A stretch of 64,000 bases of DNA from Roseiarcus sp050013915 (lineage in GTDB: Bacteria > Pseudomonadota > Alphaproteobacteria > Rhizobiales > Beijerinckiaceae). Below the pieces are notes generated by a model. That model was not told the origin of the DNA. It worked only from the letters and a program-made list of their open reading frames with translations, and did no database searches. Position numbers and translations under genes: made by a program. The stretch is taken from the NCBI GenBank assembly GCA_050013915.1, contig JBEKEI010000011.1:1-64000 (forward strand), given 5' to 3'. Shown piece by piece: positions 9,450 through 18,478 of the stretch (the stretch's first letter is position 1; each line of letters starts with the position of its first letter).

Positions 9450-9967
9450 GGCGGCGCGCCGCCTCCGTCCGACGGCCGTTCCGCGACCGCGGCGGCGCCG
9501 GCGACGCGCCAGGCGTCGAGCCGGTCGGCCAGGGCGGCGTCGCTGAGAGCGAGCACGGCGGCGGCGAGGAGCGCGGCGTTGACCGCGCCGGCCTCGCCGA
9601 TCGCCAGCGCGCCCACCGGGACGCCGGCCGGCATCTGGACGATCGAAAGCAGGCTGTCCTGGCCCGAAAGCGCCTTTGAGGCGACCGGAACGCCGAACAC
9701 CGGCAGCGGCGTGAACGCAGCCGTCATGCCCGGGAGATGGGCGGCGCCGCCGGCGCCGGCGATGACGACCTTGAACCCGGCCGCGCGCGCCCCCTTGGCG
9801 AATGCGACCAGACGGTCGGGCGTGCGATGGGCCGAAATGATCAAGGCCTCGTAGCCGATCGCCAGTTCGTCGAGGGTCCGCGTGGCGCGCCGCATCGTCG
9901 CCCAGTCCGACTGGCTGCCCATGATCACGGCAACGGGTTTATTGTTGGGCGCCAAGGGCTTGTCCAC
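9446..9967 (-). CDS. purE: 5-(carboxyamino)imidazole ribonucleotide mutase
   Basis: A 173-residue protein. VIMGSQSDWATM, ISAHRTPDR and AGAGGAAHLPGM are the class I PurE active-site blocks, the latter two carrying the key histidines. It converts N5-CAIR to CAIR. It precedes purK with a 4-bp overlap. Confidence 0.96.
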   Translation of the reverse strand: MDKPLAPNNKPVAVIMGSQSDWATMRRATRTLDELAIGYEALIISAHRTPDRLVAFAKGARAAGFKVVIAGAGGAAHLPGMTAAFTPLPVFGVPVASKALSGQDSLLSIVQMPAGVPVGALAIGEAGAVNAALLAAAVLALSDAALADRLDAWRVAGAAAVAERPSDGGGAPP

Positions 9968-10048
9968 TCGCGGCAGCGTCGATGCGGATGGGGGAACCGC
10001 ATAGACGAAGGCCGCCGGCCATGCAAGACGGGAAGTCGGGCGCGCCCG

Positions 10049-10270
10049 TCACGCGATGATGTCGGGCGTGGTCATGTCTTCGAGCATCGCGAGTCGGTCC
10101 CGCAATGCGAGCTTGCGCTTCTTGATCCGCTGCATCTGCAGGCGATCCGCCGCGCCCGCCTGGGTCAGCGCCTCGATCGCGACGTCGAGATCACGGTGTT
10201 CCTCGCGCAGGCGCTCGATCTGACGTCGCAGTTCGATGCGCTCGGCCTCGCTCAACTCTTGCTGCGCCAT
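10049..10270 (-). CDS. DUF465 (YdcH-like) small coiled-coil protein
   Basis: A 73-residue protein starting MAQQELSEAERIELRRQ. It is a charged helical hairpin with the DUF465 ending RIKKRKLALRDRLAMLE. The function of the family is not known. A second, shorter member is encoded divergently at 10522-10710. The 250 bp between them must hold both promoters. Confidence 0.8.
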   Translation of the reverse strand: MAQQELSEAERIELRRQIERLREEHRDLDVAIEALTQAGAADRLQMQRIKKRKLALRDRLAMLEDMTTPDIIA

Positions 10271-10521
10271 GCGGTTCGCTCGGCTGATTCGTTTCTCAAA
10301 CTCGGCCGGAAGCCAAATTATGCGTGCGGCGAGGCCGCTCCGCAAGCGTCGGCAGGGGCACAATTGGCCGATCATTACCCAATCGTTGCGACGCGTCGCG
10401 CCGATTCCGGCAATTGGACCATCTTTTTGAAAGAATTGATCGCCGTCCGACCAGTCCCGCCTTGAATCGGGCGGCGAACGTGTCACAATTTCGTTGTCGA
10501 TCACAACAAGGGAGTTTCTTG

Positions 10522-10710
10522 ATGTCCCTGGATTCGCACCTCACCGAGCTCGAGCGTCGTCACCGTGCGATCGAGCATGCGATCGCGGCGGAAACATTGC
10601 ATCCGGCGACCGACGATTTGAAACTCATCGAATTGAAACGCAGAAAATTATCGTTGAAGGACGAGATCGAGAAGTTGCGGCAGGAACGGCTTCTGGCCAC
10701 GGCGCATTAG
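10522..10710 (+). CDS. DUF465 (YdcH-like) small protein, second copy
   Basis: A 62-residue protein, MSLDSHLTELERRHRAIE..., ending in the typical LKLIELKRRKLSLKDEIEKLR block. An AAGGGAG ribosome site sits just before the ATG. It is a paralogue of the divergent gene at 10049-10270. Its 3' end overlaps the 3' end of queG by 4 bp on the other strand. Confidence 0.85.
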   Translation: MSLDSHLTELERRHRAIEHAIAAETLHPATDDLKLIELKRRKLSLKDEIEKLRQERLLATAH

Positions 10711-12005
10711 AAGCCGCCCGGGTCGCCTTCCGCATCATCAGTGAATCCACGATTCCGCCATTCCGCGGCGACCTCCGGGTCGGGCTCCCGCGCGCGGTGG
10801 GTTTGCGCCAGTCCGGCGAAGCGCTGCGCGTCGCACAACCTGGCCAACGCCCACACGGCCATGGCGCGCACCAGCGGCGAGCGATGCCCGAGCCGCGCCA
10901 GCGCGAGCGGCGCGAGTTCGGTGTCGCCGGAATTGCCGATCGCAATCAGCACGTTGCGGAGAAAGCGGGCATGGCCGAGGCGCCTGATCGGCCCGCCCGC
11001 GAATTTCTTCCTGAAGCCGGCCTCGTCGAGCGCGGCGAGTTCGCGCAACGGCGGCGCCAGGAGATCGTCGCGCGCGACCAGCCTCGCCTCGCGCGTCTGG
11101 GCGGCGAATTTGTTCCAGGGGCAAACCGCCAGGCAGTCGTCGCAACCGTAGATCCGGTTGCCGATCGGGACGCGGAACTCCGCAGCGATGTGCCCCTGAT
11201 GCTCGATGGTGAGATAGGCGATGCAGCGGCGCGCGTCGAGACGATAGGGGGCGGGGAACGCCTTGGTCGGGCAAATGTCGAGACAGGCGCGGCAGGCGCC
11301 GCAATGATCGGCCTCCGGCGCGTCCGCCGGAAGGTCGCGATCGGTGAAGATCGCGCCGAGGAACAGCCAGGAGCCGAACCGGCGCGAGACGAGATTGGTG
11401 TGCTTGCCCTGCCAGCCTAGCCCGGCCAGCGCGGCGAGCGGCTTTTCCATCACCGGCGCGGTGTCGACGAAGACCTTGACCCGCGCCCGCGAAGGGCTCG
11501 CGGCGGCGATCCAGCCCGCCAGCTGTTTCAGGCGGCCCTTCATGACGTCGTGATAGTCCCGGTTGCGCGCGTAGACCGAGACGGCGCCGCCGTCGCGGAC
11601 TTCGAGCGCGGCGCGCGGATCGACGCCCGGGCCGTAGTTGACCCCGAGCATGACGATGCTGCGGACCTCGCTCCAGAGGACGCGCGGATCGGCGCGCCGC
11701 TCGAGCGTCGAGGCCATCCAGTCCATGTCGCCGTGCTCGCCGTGCGCGACCCAGCGGGCGAGGGTCTCGCCCGCGCCGGGCGGCAGGTCGGGTCCGGCGA
11801 TTCCGCACGAATCAAACCCCAATGCGAGCGCCCGGGCCCGCAGTGCGGCTAGAAATCGAGATTGGCGTAGGTCGCGACCGGGCTCATCCCGGTCACCCGG
11901 TCGGCGAGCAGCGGGCGAAACGACGGGCGTGATTTCACCCGCGCGTACCAGGTCTTGGCCGTTTCGTCCTCGCCCCATGGCACGTCGCCCAGATAGTCGA
12001 TGCAC
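10707..12005 (-). CDS. queG: Epoxyqueuosine reductase (start uncertain)
   Basis: A cobalamin- and Fe-S-dependent enzyme that reduces epoxyqueuosine to queuosine in tRNA. Two [4Fe-4S] motifs are visible: CGACRACLDICPTKAF and CDDCLAVCPWNKFA. The GWQGKHTNL block and C-terminal HEAT-like repeats also fit. The open frame is 432 residues, but recognisable homology begins only at about residue 48 (SRFLAALRARALALGF). No ATG or GTG lies close to that point; the ATGs at 12005 and 11978 would both overlap the upstream glutathione transferase gene by more than 120 bp. Confidence 0.88.
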   Translation of the reverse strand: MHRLSGRRAMGRGRNGQDLVRAGEITPVVSPAARRPGDRDEPGRDLRQSRFLAALRARALALGFDSCGIAGPDLPPGAGETLARWVAHGEHGDMDWMASTLERRADPRVLWSEVRSIVMLGVNYGPGVDPRAALEVRDGGAVSVYARNRDYHDVMKGRLKQLAGWIAAASPSRARVKVFVDTAPVMEKPLAALAGLGWQGKHTNLVSRRFGSWLFLGAIFTDRDLPADAPEADHCGACRACLDICPTKAFPAPYRLDARRCIAYLTIEHQGHIAAEFRVPIGNRIYGCDDCLAVCPWNKFAAQTREARLVARDDLLAPPLRELAALDEAGFRKKFAGGPIRRLGHARFLRNVLIAIGNSGDTELAPLALARLGHRSPLVRAMAVWALARLCDAQRFAGLAQTHRAREPDPEVAAEWRNRGFTDDAEGDPGGF

Positions 12006-12541
12006 GACAGATGGGCGGCGGCCGCCAGATCCGCGTAGCTGAGCCGGTCGCCGGCGAGCCAGTTCCGCGCGCCGATGAGATGCCCGATGTAGCGCAGATG
12101 ATAGCGCACGTTCGCCCGCGCCGCGCGAATCGCCTCCATGTCGGGAGCGCCGCCGCCCAGATTGGCCGGCATGAATCGCTTGGTGATCTTCTCGGCGACG
12201 AGCCAGTTCGAGACCTCGTTGAAGAACTTGACGTTGAACCAGCCCATCAACCGGCGCACCTCGACGCGGCCGAGCGGATCGTCGGGCATCAGCCGCCGGT
12301 CGCCGAGGCCCAGCCCGCGGGTCTCATCGAGAAACTCGGCGATCACCCCGGCGCCGGGCACGCTCGGCGCCGCGACGTCGACCAGCACCGGCGTGGTCCC
12401 GTCGGGGTTCAGTTTGAGGAAATCGCGCCGACGCTCCCAGGCATGTTCGACCACGAGTTCGGGCTCGATGCCGAATTCGCCGAGCGCGAGCCGCACGAAG
12501 CGCGAATGCGGGCAGAACGGATGGTGGTGGAGCGTGACCAT
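11849..12541 (-). CDS. Glutathione S-transferase family protein
   Basis: A 230-residue protein with an N-terminal thioredoxin-like domain (LHHHPFCPHSRFVRLAL; cis-Pro context GTTPVLVD) and a helical C-terminal domain ending with the LSYADLAAAAHLSCIDYLG block. The CPHS motif sits at the place of the catalytic residue. The substrate is unknown. It shares its 3' end with the start of queG on the same strand, so the two are probably co-transcribed. Confidence 0.85.
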   Translation of the reverse strand: MVTLHHHPFCPHSRFVRLALGEFGIEPELVVEHAWERRRDFLKLNPDGTTPVLVDVAAPSVPGAGVIAEFLDETRGLGLGDRRLMPDDPLGRVEVRRLMGWFNVKFFNEVSNWLVAEKITKRFMPANLGGGAPDMEAIRAARANVRYHLRYIGHLIGARNWLAGDRLSYADLAAAAHLSCIDYLGDVPWGEDETAKTWYARVKSRPSFRPLLADRVTGMSPVATYANLDF

Positions 12542-12700
12542 GCGGAGCGGGGCGACCTGAATGCGGAGCGACGGGGTCTGGCGGCGGGACGCCGGGCCCG
12601 CGGCGCGCCGCGGTTCCGCCGCGGGCGCCGGGTCCCGGTCGTCACTTGGCGCGGGTCCGGTTAACCCTCGGTTAAGAGACGCGGCGGCGGGATCCGCCGG

Positions 12701-13342
12701 TCAGCCGAGCAACTCGCGCGACTGGATGCGCACGACCTGCGCCGCGTCCATCCGCGCCCAGGCGAGTTCGAGCGAATCGTTGGCGTCGATGGCCCGGCAG
12801 GCGTCGTCGATCACGAAAGTCTCGAAACCGCGCAGCCGTGCGTCGAGCGCCGAGCTGGCGACGCAGAAATCGGTGGCGAGGCCACAGGCGAAGACGCGAT
12901 CGATCTTCCTCTCGCCGAGAAAGCCGGCAAGGCCGGTCGGCGTCTTGCCGTCGGCCTCGACGAAGGCCGAATAGCAATCGATCGCGCCCCGATAGCCCTT
13001 GCGCAGGATCAGCGTCGCCCGGTCGGCGGCGAGGCCGTCGTGGAGTTCGGCGCCGGGACTGCCCTGCAAGCAATGGTCGGGCCACAGCGTCTGGTCGCCG
13101 TGGGGCGTCTCGATCGTCTCGAACGGCTTTGCGCCTGGATGCGACGACGCGAAGGACGCGTGGCCGACCGGATGCCAGTCCTGGGTCAGGACGACGTTGA
13201 CGAAGCGCTCGGCGAGACGGTTGATCAGGGGGACGATCGCGTCGCCGTCGGCGACCGGCAGCGCGCCGCCCGGCATGAAATCGTTCTGCACGTCGATGAC
13301 GAGGAGGACGTCATGCTCGTCGACGCTGATGATTCCCGCCAT
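12701..13342 (-). CDS. pncA: Nicotinamidase
   Basis: A 213-residue cysteine hydrolase. The triad is visible as Asp in VIDVQNDF, Lys in ILRKGYRG and Cys in GLATDFCVASSA. Metal-site residues lie in the DWHPVGHASF block. It hydrolyses nicotinamide to nicotinate for NAD salvage. It lies 6 bp downstream of the UPF0104 membrane protein gene on the same strand. Confidence 0.94.
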   Translation of the reverse strand: MAGIISVDEHDVLLVIDVQNDFMPGGALPVADGDAIVPLINRLAERFVNVVLTQDWHPVGHASFASSHPGAKPFETIETPHGDQTLWPDHCLQGSPGAELHDGLAADRATLILRKGYRGAIDCYSAFVEADGKTPTGLAGFLGERKIDRVFACGLATDFCVASSALDARLRGFETFVIDDACRAIDANDSLELAWARMDAAQVVRIQSRELLG

Positions 13343-13348
13343 GAAGCC

Positions 13349-14290
13349 TCACAATCTCGCGCGCAGCAGATCGGCGATCCGTCGGCGCTCGAACAGCACG
13401 ACCACGACCAGCGCGAACACGAGCGGCATAATAAGATAAAGGAGCCGGAACACAATCAGCGCCGCGAGCACCTGCGCGGTCGGCGCGTCGGGCATCGCCT
13501 TGATGAAGGCGAATTCGAGCACGCCCAGCCCGCCCGGCGCATGGCTGATCAGCGCGATCGAGAACGAGGCGAGAAAGATGCCGAGCACGATCAGGAAGCC
13601 CGGATTGCCGGTGCTCGGCAGCGCGAAATAGATGATCCCCGCCGCGCCGATCAGCTCGAGCGGGGCCGCGCACATCTGACGCGCCGCGATCGGCGGGCGC
13701 GGGTAGACGAGCGCGAAGCGGCCGATCCTCAATGGGCGGAAATGCAGCAGCGAGCCGACGATGTAGAGGGCGACCAGCCCCAGCATCGCCAAGCCGACGG
13801 CCCGGCCGAGCCAGTCCGGCGCCGGCGTCCAGCGCTCGACGATGTCCGGCTCGAGGATCAGCACGCCGCCGCCGAGCAGCACCGTGCCGAGGAAAAAGGT
13901 GAACGAGCAGAACGCGACGAGCAGGCCGACCTCGCCCATGCCGAGACCCTTGGTCGAATAGGCGCGGTAGCGCACGACGGCGCCGGAGAACACCGAGGCG
14001 CCGATGTTGTGCGAGAGCGCGTAGGTGGTGAACGAGGTCAGCGAGATGAAGGGCCACGACAGGCGGCGGCCGAGATGGGCGAGGCCGATCCGGTCATACC
14101 AGGCGAGCGCACCATAGGCGACGAAGGTCGAGACGAGGGCGGCGCCCCAATGCGCCAGGGGAATGGCGGCGAGGCTGGCGGCGACTTCGGCGAGCGACAG
14201 ACCGCGCAATTCCCGAAACAACAACCACGACGAAAACGCCACCGCGCCGAGCCCGATCGCCGGCCAGGCGAAATCCATCACGCGCTTCAT
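13349..14290 (-). CDS. UPF0104/YbhN-like membrane protein (lysylphosphatidylglycerol synthase TM region family)
   Basis: A 313-residue protein with about eight membrane segments. SHAPGGLGVLEFAFI is the conserved glycine-rich block of the family near residue 252. The soluble aminoacyl-transferase domain of MprF is absent, so it is not a full lysyl-PG synthase. A lipid-handling or flippase-like role is inferred only from family resemblance. Confidence 0.8.
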   Translation of the reverse strand: MKRVMDFAWPAIGLGAVAFSSWLLFRELRGLSLAEVAASLAAIPLAHWGAALVSTFVAYGALAWYDRIGLAHLGRRLSWPFISLTSFTTYALSHNIGASVFSGAVVRYRAYSTKGLGMGEVGLLVAFCSFTFFLGTVLLGGGVLILEPDIVERWTPAPDWLGRAVGLAMLGLVALYIVGSLLHFRPLRIGRFALVYPRPPIAARQMCAAPLELIGAAGIIYFALPSTGNPGFLIVLGIFLASFSIALISHAPGGLGVLEFAFIKAMPDAPTAQVLAALIVFRLLYLIMPLVFALVVVVLFERRRIADLLRARL

Positions 14291-14516
14291 CGATTCCGCC
14301 GGTTGTCGCCTGTGCCCCGCCTTCCCTGCACGACCCGCCCGGCAAGAGCAAGCCCGGCCGCCCTCGCGAGCGCGACCGTCCCGGCCGCCTCTCCCCGAGG
14401 CCGCCCGAGCCGGACGAACTGCGTGCGGGACGCCCCGGTCCTGGGCGCTCCCGACCTGTTGCGGCGTGGCGCGGAGGCGGGCATTCTCGCCGACGAAACG
14501 AAGCGGCGGAACCGAG

Positions 14517-15479
14517 ATGCAGGACGGCGAGCAGGAGAGCGGCGGGACGCAGGACTATGTCGGCGACCTCAGGAACGATTCGGTGCTGATCAGCCTCGAC
14601 GGCGCGCTGACGCCGCGCGACGAGGCCAGGGTCTCGGTGTTCGATTCCGGCTTCGTGCTCGGCGACGGCGTCTGGGAGGGCTTGCGGCTCGTCGAGGGCC
14701 GGATCGCGTTCCTCGACCGGCATTTCGACCGCCTGTGGGACGGCGCCAGAATGCTGCGGATCGACATCGGACTCTCGCGCGCCGCACTCGCCGCGCGGCT
14801 GTTCGACGTCCTCGAGGCCAATGACATGGACGACGGCGTCCATGTCAGGCTGATGGTGACGCGCGGCCGGAAGCGATCGCCCTACCAGGACCCGCGGCTG
14901 ACGGTCGGCGGCGCGACGGTCGTCATCATCCCGGAATGGAAGCTGCCGCGCCCCGAAATGCGCGCGCGCGGGCTGAAGCTGTTCACCGTCCACATCCGCC
15001 GCACCGGCCCGGCCGAGCAGGACCAGAAGCTCAATTCGCACAGCAAGCTCAATTGCATCCTCGCCTGCATCCAGGCGATCGAGGCGGGCGCCGACGAGGC
15101 GCTGATGCTCGACGACCGCGGCTTCGTGGCGACATGCAACTCCACGCATTTCTTCATCGTCCGCAAGGGCGAGATCTGGACCTCGGGCGGCGGCTTCTGC
15201 CTCGCCGGCATCACCCGCGACGCGGTGCTGCGCGCGGCGCGGCGGGCCGGCATTCCCGCCTGCGAGCGCGACTTCTCGCTGTTCGACGTCTATGGCGCCG
15301 ACGAGGCCTTCGTCACCGGCACCTTCGCCGGCCTGACCCCGGTCGTGCGCGTCGACGGCCGCCCGATCGGCGAGCCGGGGCCGCATGACGCGGCCGACGC
15401 CTCGGGACCGATGACCCGACGTCTGCGCGGGCTCTACAAGGCGCTCGAGGCCGAGGAAGCGCAGGGGCGCCCGCGATGA
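14517..15479 (+). CDS. Class IV pyridoxal-phosphate aminotransferase
   Basis: A 320-residue fold-type IV protein. SVFDSGFVLGDGVWEGLR near residue 40 is the family entry block. The PLP lysine is in KLNSHSKLNCILA near residue 175, followed by DEALMLDDRGFVATCNSTHFF. Relatives act on branched-chain or D-amino acids, and the sequence does not separate these. Its stop overlaps the ATG of the sulfotransferase-like gene by 4 bp. Confidence 0.88.
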   Translation: MQDGEQESGGTQDYVGDLRNDSVLISLDGALTPRDEARVSVFDSGFVLGDGVWEGLRLVEGRIAFLDRHFDRLWDGARMLRIDIGLSRAALAARLFDVLEANDMDDGVHVRLMVTRGRKRSPYQDPRLTVGGATVVIIPEWKLPRPEMRARGLKLFTVHIRRTGPAEQDQKLNSHSKLNCILACIQAIEAGADEALMLDDRGFVATCNSTHFFIVRKGEIWTSGGGFCLAGITRDAVLRAARRAGIPACERDFSLFDVYGADEAFVTGTFAGLTPVVRVDGRPIGEPGPHDAADASGPMTRRLRGLYKALEAEEAQGRPR

Positions 15480-16216
15480 ATGCTCCCGTCCGCATCGCGA
15501 TGTGGTCCGGCCCGCGCAACATCTCGACCGCGATGATGCGCGCCTTCGGCGCCCGCGCCGACTGCGCGGTCAGCGACGAGCCGTTCTACGCCGCCTATCT
15601 CGAAGCGACCGGCCTCGACCATCCCCTGCGCGCCGAGGTGATCGCCGCCCAGCCGACCGACTGGCGCGCCGTCGCCGCGGCGCTGACCGGCCCGGTTCCC
15701 GGCGGTCGCGCGGTCTGGTACCAGAAACACATGACCCACCACATGCTCGCGGGATTCGGCCGCGAGTGGACCGACGGCCTCGTCAACGCCTTCCTGATCC
15801 GTGCGCCCGAGGCGGTGCTCGCCTCCTATGCGCGCAAGCGCCGCGATTTCACGCTGGCCGAGATCGGGCTGCCGGCCCAGCTCGCGCTGTTCGAACGCGC
15901 CGCCGACCGGCTCGGCCGCGCCCCGCCGGTGCTCGAAGGCGCCCAGGTGCTCGCCGACCCGCCCGGCGCCCTGGGCGCGCTGTGCGCGGCGTGCGGGCTC
16001 GCTTTCGACCCCGCGATGCTGTCGTGGCCGCCGGGCCGGCGCGAGACCGACGGCGTCTGGGCGCCCGCCTGGTACGAGGCGGTCGAGCGCTCGACCGGCT
16101 TCGGGCCGCCCGAAAGCGGGGCCCGGCTCGAGGATCTCCCGGATTCGCTGAGGCGCCTCGCCGACGCGGCGCAGCCGTACTATGAACGGCTCGCCCGCCA
16201 CCGCCTGCCGACCTGA
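15476..16216 (+). CDS. Sulfotransferase-like P-loop protein paired with the aminotransferase
   Basis: A 246-residue protein opening IAMWSGPRNISTAMMRAFG, which resembles the PAPS-binding loop of sulfotransferases, and continuing with WYQKHMTHHML and LIRAPEAVLASYARKR (3'-phosphate-binding-like). In other bacteria this type is found next to, or fused with, class IV aminotransferases. Its substrate is unknown. Here it is translationally coupled to the aminotransferase, which suggests both act on one small molecule. Confidence 0.75.
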   Translation: MNAPVRIAMWSGPRNISTAMMRAFGARADCAVSDEPFYAAYLEATGLDHPLRAEVIAAQPTDWRAVAAALTGPVPGGRAVWYQKHMTHHMLAGFGREWTDGLVNAFLIRAPEAVLASYARKRRDFTLAEIGLPAQLALFERAADRLGRAPPVLEGAQVLADPPGALGALCAACGLAFDPAMLSWPPGRRETDGVWAPAWYEAVERSTGFGPPESGARLEDLPDSLRRLADAAQPYYERLARHRLPT

Positions 16217-16273
16217 CCCGGCGGCGGGCGCGAAACAATCTGGTCCGGTCGCGCCCCGCCGCCCCTGCCCGGT

Positions 16274-17012
16274 TCAGGCCCGCGGCGCCTCGACGTGGGG
16301 CGCCGCGGCGCCATTGGCGCGCGTCGGCTTGCCCGCCTTGTCGAGGATTTCGAGAAACGGCTTCATGATGTCGATCGGCATCGGGAAGACGACGGTCGAA
16401 TTCTGCTCGGCGCCGATCTCGGCGAGGGTCTGCAGGTAGCGCAGCTGCATCGCGGCGGGGATGCTGCCGAGGATCTGCGCGGCGTCGACGAGGGTCTGGG
16501 CGGCCTGGAATTCGGCCTCGGCGTGGATCACCTTGGCGCGGCGGTCGCGCTCGGCTTCGGCCTGCTTGGCGATCGCGCGCACCATGTTTTCGGTGAGTTC
16601 GACCGTCCTGATCTCGACATTGCTGACCTTGATGCCCCAGGTCTCGGTCTGGGCGTCGAGGATGCTCTGCACGTCGGCGCTGAGCTTCTTGCGCTCGGAC
16701 AGCATTTCGTCGAGCTCGTGCTGGCCGAGCACCGCGCGCAGAGAGCACGGCGTCGACCTTCATCGAGACATTGTCGCGCGAGATCACGTCCTGGCTCGGG
16801 ATTTCGATCACTTTGATGCGCAGATCGACGCGCACCATCTCCTGGATGAACGGCACGAGCAGGACGAGGCCCGGTCCCTTCACGCGCTGGAAGCGGCCGA
16901 GCGTGAACACCACCGCGCGCTCATATTCGCGCAGGATGCGGACCGAGGCGGCGAGCAGGACGACGAGGACGACCCCGGCGAGCGGCAGGAAATAGAGTTC
17001 GACGGACAGCAT
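16274..17012 (-). pseudogene. Stomatin/slipin (SPFH) membrane protein gene broken by an internal deletion
   Basis: The first piece runs from the ATG at 17012: a membrane helix, then EYERAVVFTLGRFQRVKGPG and SQDVISRDNVSMKVDAVL. The second piece (VLGQHELDEMLSERKKLSADV... to the stop at 16274) is in a different frame. In intact slipins about 29 residues lie between the two pieces. Here only 4 bp replace them at about 16737-16746, which also shifts the frame. A short GTGCTC repeat flanks the join, consistent with a microhomology deletion. No nfeD-like partner is adjacent. Confidence 0.85.
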
Positions 17013-17393
17013 GGCGTCGCAACCTTCCTGGCTTCGTCCGGGCCCGGCGAGGCCGTGCCCGATCGCGGGCCCAGCCCTCGCCCCTCCGGCCGGTCGCGCG
17101 CTGTTCGAGCGACGAACCGCCAGTTTCGGCCCTGGGGCCGGCGCGCGGCAGCCTCGGGATCTACTCCCGCCCCGTCGGCCGCAGGGCTGTCCGGGGATCG
17201 GACGCGAGGGATTCAGACGGCTCGAACAGCCGGCGCCGCTTCTCGATCCCGGCGCGTCGGCGCCCGCCCCGCCGCGCCCGACGTCGCCCGTCTTTCTCTT
17301 TTACAGAAATTTGCTTGACTCCAGCCATTGCCCGGTCCATTATCGACGTAGGGCTGGAAGGGCGGTCCGAGCCAGGCGAACCAAAGGAGATTG
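17013..17393. other. Intergenic stretch, no gene recognised
   Basis: I see no supportable gene in these 381 bases. Near the right end, TTGACT followed after about 15-17 bases by an AT-rich hexamer could be a promoter for the small gene at 17394, but this is weak. Confidence 0.4.
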
Positions 17394-17624
17394 ATGACTG
17401 CGCCCGGGCCCGCCGAAGACCCCAGGACGCGTAGCTCTCGAGTCGCCCCTTCCTTCAACGTCGAAGCGCCCTCCGAGGCGATCCTCGCGGTCGCCGACTT
17501 TGGTTCGTTCGCGGCGCCATTGGGTCTTGCTCCGGCGCTCATCGCCGCCGGCGCCTCGCAAGCGCGGGGCCCGCGGGGTCACAAGAAGCGTCCACTCGCT
17601 CGCAAGCCCTTGGAATCCCGATAA
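17394..17624 (+). CDS. Small uncharacterised protein, family A copy 1
   Basis: A 76-residue open frame with a strong ribosome site (AAAGGAG, 4 bases before the ATG). I do not recognise it. The segment SFNVEAPSEAILAVADFGSF followed by AAPLGL is closely matched by a second gene at the right window edge (63766 onward; 18 of 26 residues identical). The remainder is basic and low in complexity. The shared segment and the strong ribosome site argue for a real small-protein family or an old duplicated element. No signal peptide or membrane helix is evident. Confidence 0.5.
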   Translation: MTAPGPAEDPRTRSSRVAPSFNVEAPSEAILAVADFGSFAAPLGLAPALIAAGASQARGPRGHKKRPLARKPLESR

Positions 17625-17645
17625 ATCTCATGAAGTCGGGACATA

Positions 17646-17721
17646 TTCCAAAACTTGCCAGAACTTTCCAGAAACCTTCCAGAGACTTCCAAAGATTGCC
17701 AAAAATTGCCAAAAATTTCCG
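17646..17721. repeat. Array of eight 10-bp TTCCA/TGCCA units in near-perfect helical phase
   Basis: The pentamers TTCCA or TGCCA (the last unit TTCCG) begin at 17646, 17656, 17666, 17677, 17687, 17697, 17707 and 17717. The spacing is 10 bp with a single 11-bp step. Purine-rich spacers (AGAA, AAAA) separate them, making an AT-rich island in very GC-rich DNA. The array lies between the small gene at 17394 and the secreted protein gene at 17889. Phased motifs of this kind suggest multimeric protein binding, intrinsic curvature or a minisatellite. Confidence 0.85.
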
Positions 17722-17888
17722 CCGGCATCCGGGCATGGGCGACGCGCAGGGATGGCGGGCCGGTTGCGGCGATGGGCTCGGCGGCGCGCCCGAAACGCGT
17801 CGCCTCTTGTCGCCTGGGCGGCTTCAGGTTAGCGATGCGCACTATTCTCCACAATCCATGCGGAGAAACAGACCCGAAGGCTATCTCC

Positions 17889-18251
17889 ATGATCCGGGCC
17901 CTTGCAACGCTCGCCCTCCTCGTCTTCGCGACGGTCGCGAACGCCGACAGCCTGACGCTCGCCCCGCAGTATGACGCCGCCGGCACGAATCCCGACGGCT
18001 CGAAATATACCGGAACGGTCGCGGTGCAGATCCTGTCCGACACGACCTTCGCGATCCAGTGGACGATCGAGGGCGCCGCCTACAAGGGCTTCGGCATGCG
18101 CCGCAACGACGCGCTGGCGGCGACCTACATGATCGGCGGCCAGCCGGGACTCGTCATCTACCACGTCGACCCCAAGGGCGGTCTCGACGGGCTCTGGGCC
18201 GTGCGGGGCGAGGACGGCAACGGGTCCGAGCGGTTGACGCCGCGCAATTGA
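17889..18251 (+). CDS. Small secreted protein of unknown function
   Basis: A 120-residue protein with a clear signal peptide (MIRALATLALLVFATVANA, likely cut after the ANA) and a mature domain containing SKYTGTVAVQILSDTTFAIQW and GLWAVRGEDGNGSERLTPRN. I chose the ATG at 17889 because it begins the signal peptide. Alternating hydrophobic residues suggest a small beta-sandwich, perhaps a fibronectin/lipocalin-like periplasmic protein. I do not recognise the family with confidence. Confidence 0.7.
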   Translation: MIRALATLALLVFATVANADSLTLAPQYDAAGTNPDGSKYTGTVAVQILSDTTFAIQWTIEGAAYKGFGMRRNDALAATYMIGGQPGLVIYHVDPKGGLDGLWAVRGEDGNGSERLTPRN

Positions 18252-18478
18252 GTCGGCCGGCGACGGTCGGCGCCGCAGGCCCCGCGGCGCGGGCGCAAGC
18301 GTCGGGGCAATGAGCCTGCGGCGATCGAGCCTGCGCGGAATTGCCGGAACGACGGTCCCGACTTGTGCCCGGGTGCGATCGGGCCGGGGGGCCGAGCGTC
18401 CCGGTCCAATCCGGTTAGCCAATCCTTCAGCTATTGCCTCTAGAACCTTGCATCTCATCAATGTCCTGGAGACGCCCC

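Noticed and set aside
17646..17721. CRISPR array or coding repeat
   Set aside because: Units are 10 bp without 25-40 bp repeats and unique spacers, and no cas genes are present. A 10-bp period cannot keep a single reading frame across units.
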